The translations under genes and the position numbers were made by a program. Shown one piece after another: positions 1 to 9,809 of a stretch of 64,000 nucleotides of DNA. The number at the start of each line of letters is the position of its first letter. Position 1 is the stretch's first letter. This stretch comes from Tricholoma matsutake (taxonomy: Eukaryota > Basidiomycota > Agaricomycetes > Agaricales > Tricholomataceae): the NCBI GenBank assembly GCA_026075535.2, contig AP026550.1:3348001-3412000 (forward strand), written 5' to 3'. Below the pieces are notes generated by a model. That model was not told the DNA's origin. It saw only the letters and a program-made list of their open reading frames with translations, and made no database searches.

Positions 1-50
1 ATCCGACTGACGTGCATTCAGTTTATCGACAGACATAAGTACATACAAAT

Positions 51-2369
51 CTACCTGCCAAACTTTTTTAGAGGGTCCGATTTTTTCTTAGAACCTCGGT
101 TACTGCTACCACCACTCCGACCTCCTCGCCCACCACTTCTCGTATGTCCTCGGAGATTATCCCTTTTCTTAAACGGCACAAATCCTACAGCTTTTTCTGT
201 ACCCATATGCACCGATTCTATCCCTGGCACGGATACGGCTGCAATCTTAGGTAACAAATATTTGGGCACATGTTTCATGTGGGGTTGCACCCTCGACGGA
301 TGGAGAGGCTTGTCATGGCGCAAATATTCGAGGTCAAGTGGATTATCCTCGAAGTGGGCCTAAAAATGAAACGAGTGGTGAATCCAGATGGCGATTTCAA
401 AATACAGACCAATACCTTGAGTTTATCTGAATTTAACATTTCAGTCTTCAATTCTTTTATCCTTGCTTCCTTAATCGCAGTCCTGGTGACGCTCCGTAGT
501 GCATCCTCCATCCGGTAGCGGAATGCCTCCACCTGCTTCATGTCAAATTTGTATTCTTGGATTTTGCTTCCTCGAGCTGCTTGTTCCTTTTCTATCTTGC
601 TGAACACGGTTTCGTCGTCCTTCGCGCTTGGTAAACAACCAATAACCTTGTTCTTTCCCCATAGGTCTTGGGGAACCACGAAGGAGAGAGACATCCCCGT
701 GCGCCCAGCACGCGCCGTCCGCCCGACACGGTGAGTGTATGACCGCGAGGATGTTGGTAGATCGAAGTTCAGTACACAGGCAACATCGACAAAATCAACT
801 CCACGCATAACACCATACTCTTTATCTCCGACGGTTTTTCGTTGTTTTCGTTTTCGAACCTTCAATCCCTCAGATACAGGGGATTCCACGTCCCTCTTCC
901 GTTTCTGAGACTTGGAGGCACCTTTTTGTTGGCTTGTCGCTGTGGCATCTGCAGTTGAAGGCTCTCGTTGCGTAGGGGTGACTGTACAAGGCGTAAGCTG
1001 CATGCATTTGCAAAACACTGATATCACCGACATTCTTCAATGGTATCATCAACGGCTTCCAGAAACTCGTCTTCCTCATGAGCGCCACTTTCGTCCGTAG
1101 CAATGATATAATCATATACTCCCTTGTTGAATTCCTGCACAGTGTGATATCTATAATTCTCGATTAGCGAGGTTACATAAACTTCATGACAGATTACCTC
1201 GAGTTCAATGGAAGTTCTGAGTTGAGAACGCAGCTCTTTATGGAAAATTGTTCCAAGAATAGCTTGAGGCGGTAGCTTCGATCGACATCGTTGACGAAGA
1301 GAATGGTTTTGCCCTTGATAAGCTTGAGTTTGAGAATGACATACGTCAATAGAAACTTGTCGACTTCCGAACATCTACCGCGCTGGCATCAATACGCAAG
1401 ACAAGAACACAACCATACGACGGACTTTACGGCATATTGACTAAGGTTTGCTGCTTCATCTTCGCCTTCCTCTAATATGAGAATCGCCTTTGGAAACTGT
1501 CAGTGAAGACCTAGTGGTTTGATTGGATGGCACGAACGGGATTCCGGAGTACAAGACCCTTAAGTAGTTCGACATCCTCTGTCATAGTTGCACTCATCAA
1601 GAATGATTGAAAAACTTGTGGCAGGAAGCCTCCACGAAAGATTTGACGGATATCCTCGTCATGACCGTACGAGAGGATGAGGTCCGCTTCATCGATAACT
1701 AGGGAGTCCAATGAAGTTACGCATAACGTCTAGAAAAGAGGTCAAGAGGATGGACGTAGAGGCCATTGATGAACCACACCTTGGATTGTAGCAATGTTAG
1801 GCTTCGTGACGGCGTCCCGATAACGATGTCGGGCTTGTCTGACAGGAGGGTTCTGGTAAAGGTTTGGGATGTCAACTAATGGGTAATAATTCATAGTCCA
1901 CCTTTGGAGATGAATTGGGGTTCCAGAAGAGACATTTGTGATGATGATATCGTTATCGCAGTATGCGATGAGCCCCCGCAAGTAAGCTGATACTTGTTCG
2001 GACAGTTCCCGAGTAGGTACGAGAATCAGTGCACGAGTTGCCATACGGCCTGGGTCGTTGACATCAAGAGACTTGATAATGCGAAGTTCAATGCGATTGA
2101 TATACTGTTAGTAACCAAGACGTACCCACACTTTTCGCACTCAAAATCTTCTGCACTAGAGGCACACAGTATGCAGCGGTTTTGCCACTACCCGTGCGAG
2201 CGCGGGCGAGGATGTCGCGGCTCTCCAGAGCTATAGGAATGGCTTTGGATTGAATAAGAGTAGGCTTAGAAAATCCCATGTCTGCGAGAGCCCGTAAAAG
2301 TCTGGCATCGAGAAGATGAGAAAAGGCAGCAAAAGTTGTTTTAGTGTCCACGAGACGTGGTTCTGCCAT
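51..2369 (-). CDS. DBP9: Dbp9/DDX56-type DEAD-box ATP-dependent RNA helicase (multi-exon)
   Basis: The family is an ATP-dependent RNA helicase that in yeast acts in nucleolar assembly of the 60S ribosomal subunit. Reading from the minus-strand ATG at 2369, I see the Q-motif region GFSKPTLIQ, motif I ARTGSGKT, motif Ia LVPTREL, motif II in LVIDEADLI, motif III SATMT, the segment [10 protein letters not shown], and motif [15 protein letters not shown]. The C-terminal tail with [18 protein letters not shown] and a Gly/Arg/Lys-rich end fits Dbp9 rather than other DEAD-box families. Confident introns are 1853-1901, 1730-1779 and 360-415, each with GT-AG ends and frame-restoring joins. Others lie near 2070-2125, 1380-1510, 1150-1190 and 800-1020, but I could not place their borders exactly. 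The stop codon is at 51-53. It shares an intergenic gap with the divergent ZNHIT2 gene. Family assignment is secure; the exact exon set is not. Confidence 0.93.
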
Positions 2370-2509
2370 TATGTGTCCGAGTGTCCGTTTACAACCACCT
2401 GTACTTCGCGGCACGAACAGATACTGTGCCTGCACGCTGCCGCCTTCGCGGTTCGAGATAAGTTACACTGGCAGAAAATGAATGATCGTGGGCGGAGTTC
2501 AAAAACGAA
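2370..2509. promoter_or_regulatory. Shared divergent promoter region of DBP9 and ZNHIT2
   Basis: Only 140 bp separate the two start codons (minus-strand ATG at 2369, plus-strand ATG at 2510), so both promoters and 5' leaders must fit here or overlap the neighbouring first exons. I see no convincing TATA box. Co-regulation is an inference from the arrangement and from the roles of the two families in ribosome and RNP assembly. Confidence 0.55.
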
Positions 2510-3997
2510 ATGTCTTCTGAATCCAGCATTCAGTTCATTCCAGCACCACCCGTCGACGGAATTATCTGCAAATTGTGCGCACATCTAAAAGGGATGGTAT
2601 TTGATCTAACAACAATTCAGATGTCGAAGGCAGTTCTCAAAGTATACCTGTTCGACATGTAACGTCCCATACTGTTCATTGACTTGCTTCCGTTCTGAAG
2701 TGCGTCTTTTGACCACGCACATATGTACGCTTTCACTGATTTTCTGATCTTCATTTCAGTCTCATGCTCAGTGCTCAGAGTCATTCTGCAAGAAAGAAGT
2801 TGAAGCAGACATTCAATCTGATTCCAGGTCTCCTGAGGAGCGTCTGAAGATGCTGGAGCTGCTCAAGAAGTTCGAGGAGGAAAGCACTGAGATGGAAGAT
2901 CTGGGAATAGGGAGTGATGATGAAGATGATCTTGCGAGGCGCTTTCAAGATGTCGACTTGAGTAAGCAGCAGTATCACGTCGTCAGCCCACAGTACTTAC
3001 GCTAGCAGATTCGACATCCACCGATCATCTCTGGTCAAAACTCACACCTAGTGAACAAAAGCAGTTCATGAAAGCGCTTGAAGACCCGACAAGTGAACTC
3101 GCTCAGCGACTCTTAGCTAGCCAGGAATTGGAGAATGACCGACACGACCCGTGGTGGGAAGCTCCTGTAACAATGGACGGTGTCACAGCTCAACCCGATT
3201 TACGTCGACGGCATGGCCCGAGACCAGACGCTCTTAGAGTGCCCTCCATACTAGTGACATCATTCCCAAATGGGCCTCCCTTGATTTATAACATGTGTGC
3301 CATATGGTGAGTGTTATAAATGCCATAAATTCTTCATCCACACAATCTCATCATTGATGTCAGTATCGCATACTCGTATACTACTCGTCATCTCGCTATA
3401 TCCCCTCTTTCTACCATTGGTCGTGAAGCCGCCGATATCCAAGACGCCCAGCAACTGATCTCTCACCTGGTACCATTCTTGTCTGACCGCAAATCCACCA
3501 CGCTCTATCAAAATCTATCTCGTCTTATACCTGAGTTGTGGTCCCGGTTTAAACCAGTGCGTTCTTTGCAAACTCTTGCGTTGGCACTTGTTCAACGATG
3601 CTTACATAACAAGGGGGAAATGAACTCGACACTTTTCTCCCTCCTCCTCCATGATACGTCGAGGCTGATTCGACCGCTGCCAGTTACGATGGCTACATCC
3701 CATACGACGCCACCAAAGGAAATTGACCCTACCTCACACCCGCATCTGAACCTCATTCTCGTACTCTCAGATCTGAGCAGGTTATTCGAGCTATGTTTGT
3801 CACGCAAAGTGTCCCGCAATCATGTCACACATAAACTCATGTTTTATGCGGCCCATGTTTTATCCACGCCTTCGCCAGTCCTCTCTGCTCTAGTTGAGGA
3901 GATAATGCAGATGACTCACATATATGAATCTGAAATATCGGCTTATGTACCTGCTATCCCGAAGGAAGCTAGAGCTGCGATTATTGAAGAGATCTGA
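2510..3997 (+). CDS. ZNHIT2: Zinc finger HIT domain protein, ZNHIT2 type
   Basis: HIT-type zinc-finger proteins of this type work with R2TP/HSP90 in assembling RNP complexes (known from the human family; function here is inferred). Exons 2510-2574, 2621-2699, 2760-2961, 3009-3306 and 3364-3997 sum to 1278 nt, an exact 426 codons, and all four introns (46-60 nt) are GT-AG. The N-terminal zinc finger is assembled across exons 1-3: CKLC, CSTC, then CSLTC and an H/C pair in SHAQCSESFC. An acidic segment around DDEDDLARRF and a long helical C-terminal region follow, ending AAIIEEI. The finger exists only if the first intron (branch-like CTAAC) is removed, which supports the model. An optional intron around 3559-3615 cannot be excluded, since the frame stays open through it. 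Confidence 0.88.
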
Positions 3998-4470
3998 GAA
4001 GGTACGTTTTAGGTAATTTTGGCAGAGGTCCACCAGGTACGAATGTGGCGACTTCAGGTGTCCCGTTTCATGTTCTAAATTTGGTCTAGGCATGGTGTCG
4101 AACTGTTTTTTGCTAGCCTCGCCGGTATCATACCTATCCGACCTCTACATACGATGACCGTGCCCTGGCTTCCACCGCGACCGTCAAAACATTCGTCGCT
4201 GTATGCAAGCGGCGCTCCATGAGGTGCTCCAGTGTTTATACCGAGCGTGAAACTTAGGGTTCAGTGTGGTGTGGATTTTGATCACAACTTTTTTCGTTCG
4301 GAACTTTTGATTTGATATGCTACTCGGGGTACGACAGGAGAGAAGAAAAAATGGCGGAAGAGGCTGTGACTGCTGTTCTGGGAATAATTTACGATAACAA
4401 GTGGGAGAATAGGGTCACAATGGTGGAAGGGTTGTGGGCTTTCCCCAGAATTGTCAAGTGCGCGGGTGGA
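3998..4470. other. Unassigned intergenic sequence downstream of ZNHIT2
   Basis: Nothing here is recognisable. A plus-strand open stretch of about 45 codons ending near 4255 follows a possible splice acceptor around 4117 and could be a relic exon. An ATG-started frame at 4312-4536 runs into the tandem repeat and looks spurious. Confidence 0.4.
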
Positions 4471-4811
4471 GCATGTTCGACTTGCAGCTGTTTTTCTGAA
4501 TGGAGAGTTATGAATCACAACTCATGTAAGGGATGAAAATTGTAGCTCAGAAGGAGATACACAACTTTCACATGCAGGTTGAGCATGTTTGACCTGTGGT
4601 TATATTCCTATTAATTAAGTAGTAGTTGTAATCAACATCACAAGGCAAGCATGTTCAACTTGCAGCTGTTTTTCTGAATGGAGTTTTATGAATCACAACT
4701 TGTATAAGGGACAAAAATTGTAGCAGAAGGAGACACACAACTGTCACATGCAGGTTGAGCATGTTTGACCTGCGGTTAGAATCCTATTAATTAAGTAGTA
4801 GTTGTACTCAA
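4471..4811. repeat. ~178-bp tandem repeat, first two copies
   Basis: Two copies start at 4471 and 4649, each opening with GCATGTTC and CTTGCAGCTG and continuing through TGAATCACAACT and TTAATTAAGTAGTAGTTG. A third, partial copy resumes after Copia-1 at 9139. Within each unit, CTTGCAG and ATGCAGGTTGAGCATG-type segments form imperfect inverted repeats. The array was the target of both copia insertions. Confidence 0.75.
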
Positions 4812-5094
4812 TGTTGAGAATGGTCTTCATCACACCGTGAGCATACCCGATCATTGATTTGATGTGTATACTATTTATAGTTTATCCCTTTGATGCGTAG
4901 TTACATAGGTACCTTTTGTACCCGCTTTCCTTTTTCCCTTTATCTCTTTGTGTAGCTGGCCTCACATATATATAGGATAGCCATCCATTCATTCACCTCA
5001 GTCACTTATACAGAGATTGAGGTGAGCGTTCTAGTTATTACTTGATTATGGACCATCACTTACTGTACCCATAGTTATACTCTGATTATGCTAG
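4812..5094 (+). repeat. Copia-1 5' LTR (3' end truncated)
   Basis: Matches the 3' LTR at 8841-9138 from TGTTGAGAATGG to the CTGATTATG...CTAGG segment, then diverges at the internal deletion. It contains a TATATATAGG TATA-like site at about 4968 and the conserved inverted repeat CACCTCAGTC ... GATTGAGGTG. Confidence 0.88.
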
Positions 5095-5148
5095 GTACAG
5101 TACCTGTATATTACCTCATCTCAACTGAGTTCCAAGGTTCCTGTCACT

Positions 5149-8100
5149 ATGAAGGACATTAACAGTCAGGCCTTTACCATCATGGTGGATTCTGCTTTGG
5201 TGGTTCCCCCACCAGTGGCTGACATTGCAGGTTTTGCTGGGCTGACTAATGACCAGCTCCCCACAGTCGCCAATGTTTTAGAATATGAGGGATGGGTCGT
5301 CATTGAGGAGGAGGTGACAACAAGTGTCGATTGGGCTCACAATTCTTCTACACCGTCTCTGGATGCATTATCCATCGAACCTCTCAATCAGACACGTCAT
5401 TCTCAATTATCCATCAATGATCATCCATTTATCATTGACACTGGTGCATCTGTCCATATCTCTCCCAAAAAATCTGATTTCATCACCCTTAGTCCTGTTT
5501 GCCCACATTCTGTCAAAGGTGTTGGCGGCACATCTATTCTTGCTGTTGGAGTTGGCGACATCAAATTGTGGATGGCTCGGGGTGCGTCAATCATGTTACA
5601 TAATGTGCTCTACATCCCTAATGCAGCAGTTTGGCTTATTTCAGTGGGAACATTGGCCAACGACTCTAACACTACAGCCCATTTCGACAATTTCCTATGT
5701 TGGATCACTGACAAATCCACTGGTGCAACCATTGCACGGGGATCCCGACTCTCCAAGAAGCTCTACACACTTGACCTATATTCTGCCACCACTGATCAGG
5801 CATTCACTGTACATAAGTCTCTCAACCTGGAAACATGGCATTGCCATCTTGGTCATGCAAATTATCAGTCCCTTTTGGATATGACCAAGAAGGGGATGCT
5901 CACAGGTGTGCCTACCAGTTCCATAACCAAACCTCCTAAATGTGAATCTTGTGTTCTTGGTAAACAGACCAAAACCCGTGTTCCTAAGATGTGTGAAGAG
6001 GGGAAAGGGCATAGGGCAACAAGAAAGTTGGAGAAGGTGTGGGTGGACTTATTGGGTCCCCACACAGTTAAATCTTGGGATGGGAATTTATATTCTATGG
6101 ATATAGTCGACAATTATACATCATTTCCTTGGTCAATACCTCTGCAAGATAAGGACAACTCTTTTCCTGAGCTTAGAGCTTGGGAACTTGCTTGGGAAAA
6201 TGAGACTGGACTAAAAGTTGGGACCTACATAACCGATGACGGTGAACTCAAGTCGCATGAAATGCAAGCTTGGTTGAAAACATGGGGTACAGACCAACAG
6301 TTTACTGCTCCATATACCTCTGCCCATATTGGTTGCGTGGAACAGATGCACTGCACTCTCATGGCTAAGGCTCGGACTATGAGGATATACTCAGGGTTGC
6401 CACCATTTCTATGGGATGAATTCTACTTGATGGCATCACATTTACATGCAAAGACTATGACACGATCACTACATGGTATTACACCATGGGAATTATGGTA
6501 TGAGCATAAACCTGACTATTCATACTTGCGGGAGATTGGCTGTCGTGCTTTTGTCCTCATACCTAAGAAGAACAATCCAAAAATTTTTGAATGGTCGATT
6601 GAATGTGTATTGGTTGGGTATGACCCCAAATCTAAATCATATCGGTGCTACAATCGGACTACAATGAGGGTCCACAGTTCTTTTCACGTTAGATTCCTTG
6701 AGAGTCACGATGGCCATTCACCACACATTCCCTCTACTCTGAATCCTGAGCCAACAAGCATGAGGATTCAGGATGATAAACCCACTTATACAAATCTCCC
6801 TGGTAATGATGATGATGATGAACCATTTCCTACCCTTGATCCCATCGTTGAGGTCGACGACAACAGCAAACAGTTCTCGATACCTCTAGCACCCCCTGTA
6901 CCTCCATGTTGCTCTTCATGAATACCTATCCATACCGAGAAGCATCCTGATGGTGGTATGACCACCACTAGGACAGCAACAGCCATTCAGGAATCCCATG
7001 AAAGTGCCATACACATCAAGGAGGCATGGCATATTCATCATGCTGCTGTAGTAGCTGCTCAATCACTTGACCCCCATCAAGCATCTCCTGCAACCAATAA
7101 TAATGATCCACCGATCATCAATCATGATCATGATTGTGATGTCATTGAGGACCTATGGTGATCAGGCACATCAGCTCCAGGCTCTGATCTTAGAGATGGC
7201 AGATTTTGATCCAGAGTCTCTCCAATTTGAAGATGAGCTGAGGACATGGGAGGAGGCTAAGAACACTGTTGGTGCTGAAAGATGGAGGGAAGGTTATCTT
7301 GATGAGTTGAAATCCTTGAAAGACATGGGAGTTTACAAGCTAATTCCATGAGTCAAAGTACCCCAGGGGAAATGCATCTGAAAAGGGAAACTGGTTTTCC
7401 ATATTAAGTGAAATGAAATGGGGGAGTCTGTTCAATGGAAAGTATGTCTCATGTTTAAAGGAAATGAACAGGTCTATGGTAGGGACTAGACTAAAACCAC
7501 CTCACTGACTGCATGCATGGAATCTTGGCAGATCCTGTTGCATATTGCTGCTTCCTTGGGATGGGATGCACAGCAGATTGACATAAAGACAGCTTTCTTG
7601 TATGGGCTATTACCTGGGGATGAAGTACAGTATATGCAGCAACCGTCCAGTTTTGAAGAACCCAGAAAGGAAGACTGGGTATGGGAGCTTCAACATGGAT
7701 TATATGGTATGAAGCAAAGTGAATGGATATGGAATCAAATGCTTAATGCACAGATGATTAAATGGGGTTTTACATGCCTATCTTGTGAGTCATGCACATA
7801 CTATTGCAGGTCAGACTCTGGCATAGTTATTGTGGCAGTTCATGTCAACAATTACTTGTCGATTGCTAATTCAAAGGAGGAGAATGAGTGATTTAAAGAC
7901 CAGATGCGTAAGGTTTGGACTATTTCTGAGCTTGGGATGGTGCATTTCATTGTAGGAATTGCTGTATCTTGGGACTGGGCCAAGCATACCGTTGCACTTT
8001 CACAGATGGCACTTGTTGACAAAATTGTTGTACAATTTGGTCAGAAGGATGCACATCCAGTCTCCACCCCTATGGAACCTGGTTCCAAACTATGATGGCC

Positions 8101-8799
8101 TGACCCTCAGTCCAAGATCGCCTGCAGCTATCCAAACTCCCATACTGATCACTTGTTGGATGTCTACTCTATTTGGCAATTTCCACTTGTCCCGACATTT
8201 CCCATGCAGTACAGCAATTGTCACAGTACCTCAACTGCTACTCTTTTGAGCATTGGGCTGCTGCCATCAGGTTGGTGAGATATATCAAGGGGACAAGGAA
8301 TCTGCAACTCTATCTTGGTGGTGACCTCCCCATAAATCTCCATGCTTATAGCAACTCTGACTGGGCTAACTGCCTTGATACACACCATAGTGTTGGGGGA
8401 TATGTTTGCTCTCTTGGGTCTGGGGCTGTCTCTTGGACGTCTCACAAACAGAAAGTTGTCACCACCTCATCATGTGAAGCCAAATACATCACTGCATTTG
8501 AGACCGCTAAAGAATGTGTTTGGCTGCATACTCTTTTACATTCCATTGATTACCAACAGACGATCCTGACAACTATATACTGCAATAATTCCATGATGAA
8601 GACCCTATCTGAGGACCCCCTCCTTCACTCTTGTGTCAAACACATCAATATCAAATACCACTTTCTGCAAGAACATGTCCAATCCAATGACCTATGGCTG
8701 ACATATGTTCATACCCAAGAAAATGTTGCCGACATGTTCACAAAAGCTCTTGATGTCAAACAATTTACCTACCTAAGGAACTTCCTTGGTCTCCAATGA
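5149..8799 (+). pseudogene. Copia-1 pol remnant (protease, integrase, RT, RNase H)
   Basis: The longest open part, 5149-6921, carries the protease site FIIDTGASVHISP, the GAG-pre-integrase region ending CESCVLGKQ, and integrase with Asp in VWVDLLGPH, Asp in YITDDGEL and a Glu-containing stretch GCVEQMH. Frameshifts near 7150 and 8150 and stops at 6919, 7349, 7486, 7889 and 8093 break the RT/RNase H part. RT reads HVNNYL where Copia-2 has HVDDYL, so both catalytic Asp are Asn. RNase H ends with the copia signature NVADMFTKAL. This is a dead copy. Confidence 0.9.
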
Positions 8800-8840
8800 T
8801 ATGATTCCATGCAAGGAGGAGTGCTCACAGTGAGGAGGAG

Positions 8841-9138
8841 TGTTGAGAATGGTCTTTATCACACTGTGAGCATATCCTATCATTTATTTGATGCATATAC
8901 TATTTATAGTTTATCCCTTTGATGCATAGTTACATAGGTACCTTTTGTACCTGCTTTCCTTTTCCCCTTTATCTCTTTGTGTAGCTGGCCTCACATATAT
9001 ATAGGATAGCCATCCATTCATTCACCTCAGTCACTTATACAGAGACTGAGGTGAGCATTCTAGTTATTACTTGATTACAGACCATCACTTACTGTACCCA
9101 TAGTTATACTCTGATTACATTAGGATTGACTTTCTACA
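8841..9138 (+). repeat. Copia-1 3' LTR
   Basis: 298 bp from TGTTGAGAATGG to TTTCTACA. It is preceded by the purine-rich tract GAGGAGGAG at 8832-8840, the expected plus-strand priming site, and followed by the CTCAA target duplication. Confidence 0.9.
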
Positions 9139-9252
9139 CTCAACATTGCAAGTTGAGTGTGTTTGACTTGCAGCTGTTTTTCTGAATGGGGTTTTATGAA
9201 TCACAACTTGTGTAAGGAATGTAAAGTGTAGCCTATATGTAAATGAAAAACT
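9139..9252. repeat. Third, partial copy of the ~178-bp tandem repeat
   Basis: Resumes directly after Copia-1 and contains the CTTGCAGCTGTTTTTCTGAA segment found near 4481 and 4660. It is cut by Copia-2, whose left target duplication AAACT is at 9248-9252. Confidence 0.7.
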
Positions 9253-9598
9253 TGTTGGAATTGCACCGTGAGTCCATAATGCTTTTGATGTGTTTGATGC
9301 ATGTGCTATTTTTAGCATTCCCTTTGATCCGCGTGGTCGGTTCGTGTTTAAGTTTCCCCTTGTCTCTTTTCCTTTGACACACATCCTTTTGTTATGCATT
9401 ACATGTATATATATCTTCAGTAGTTTACTTTATCACCTCAGTCACTTATCCAGAGACTGAGGTGAGCTATATTTACTATACATATTTATTGACGTGTACT
9501 TACTCTACTACAACAGTTGTTTATACTAGGTATAGTATGGATTAATACAGTCACTTATCCAGAGACTGAGTTGTTTATACTAGGATTCACTTTCTACA
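9253..9598 (+). repeat. Copia-2 5' LTR
   Basis: 346 bp, TGTTGGAATT to TTTCTACA. It contains a perfect inverted repeat, CACCTCAGTC and GACTGAGGTG, separated by 11 nt (about 9435-9465), and an internal duplication of a CACTTATCCAGAGACTGAG segment next to TTGTTTATACTAGG. Confidence 0.93.
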
Positions 9599-9609
9599 GG
9601 TTATGGGCC
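9599..9609 (+). promoter_or_regulatory. Copia-2 primer-binding site for a half tRNA-iMet
   Basis: GGTTATGGGCC directly follows the 5' LTR. It is complementary to the anticodon stem-loop of eukaryotic initiator tRNA-Met of the C33 type (GGCCCAUAACC). This is the half-tRNA priming known for several copia-group elements. The match to this host's own tRNA is not tested. Confidence 0.72.
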
Positions 9610-9809
9610 ATTCTCGTCATCTTTGAACAATGGGAGAAAGTATCCTAGCCACTCGACGTTCTGCTTCATCATACCTTCTGATCTGTTTCCCCGATCGTTT
9701 TTTGATCTTGGATCAATTCCTTTGTCTTTCATGGACCTGGCTGCTCTACCATTGCGTCTCTCTCATCTCCCTTTGCACACTCGTCGTCCACTGACCTCGG
9801 TTTTCTATC

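Larger units (their letters stand above)
4812..9138 (+). mobile_element. Copia-1: internally deleted Ty1/copia LTR retrotransposon
   Basis: The element is flanked by the 5-bp target duplication CTCAA (4807-4811 and 9139-9143) and ends in TG...CA. Its coding part is a diverged relative of Copia-2, aligning from the protease region to RNase H. The last few bases of the 5' LTR and almost all of gag are missing: the sequence jumps from LTR at about 5094 to a point matching the Copia-2 coding region just before the protease. It has several frameshifts and stops and a ruined RT active site, so it cannot be autonomous. Confidence 0.9.

Noticed and set aside
4312..4536. 74-codon frame as a host gene
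   Set aside because: It runs into the 178-bp tandem repeat, has no recognised motif, and lacks support from splicing signals.
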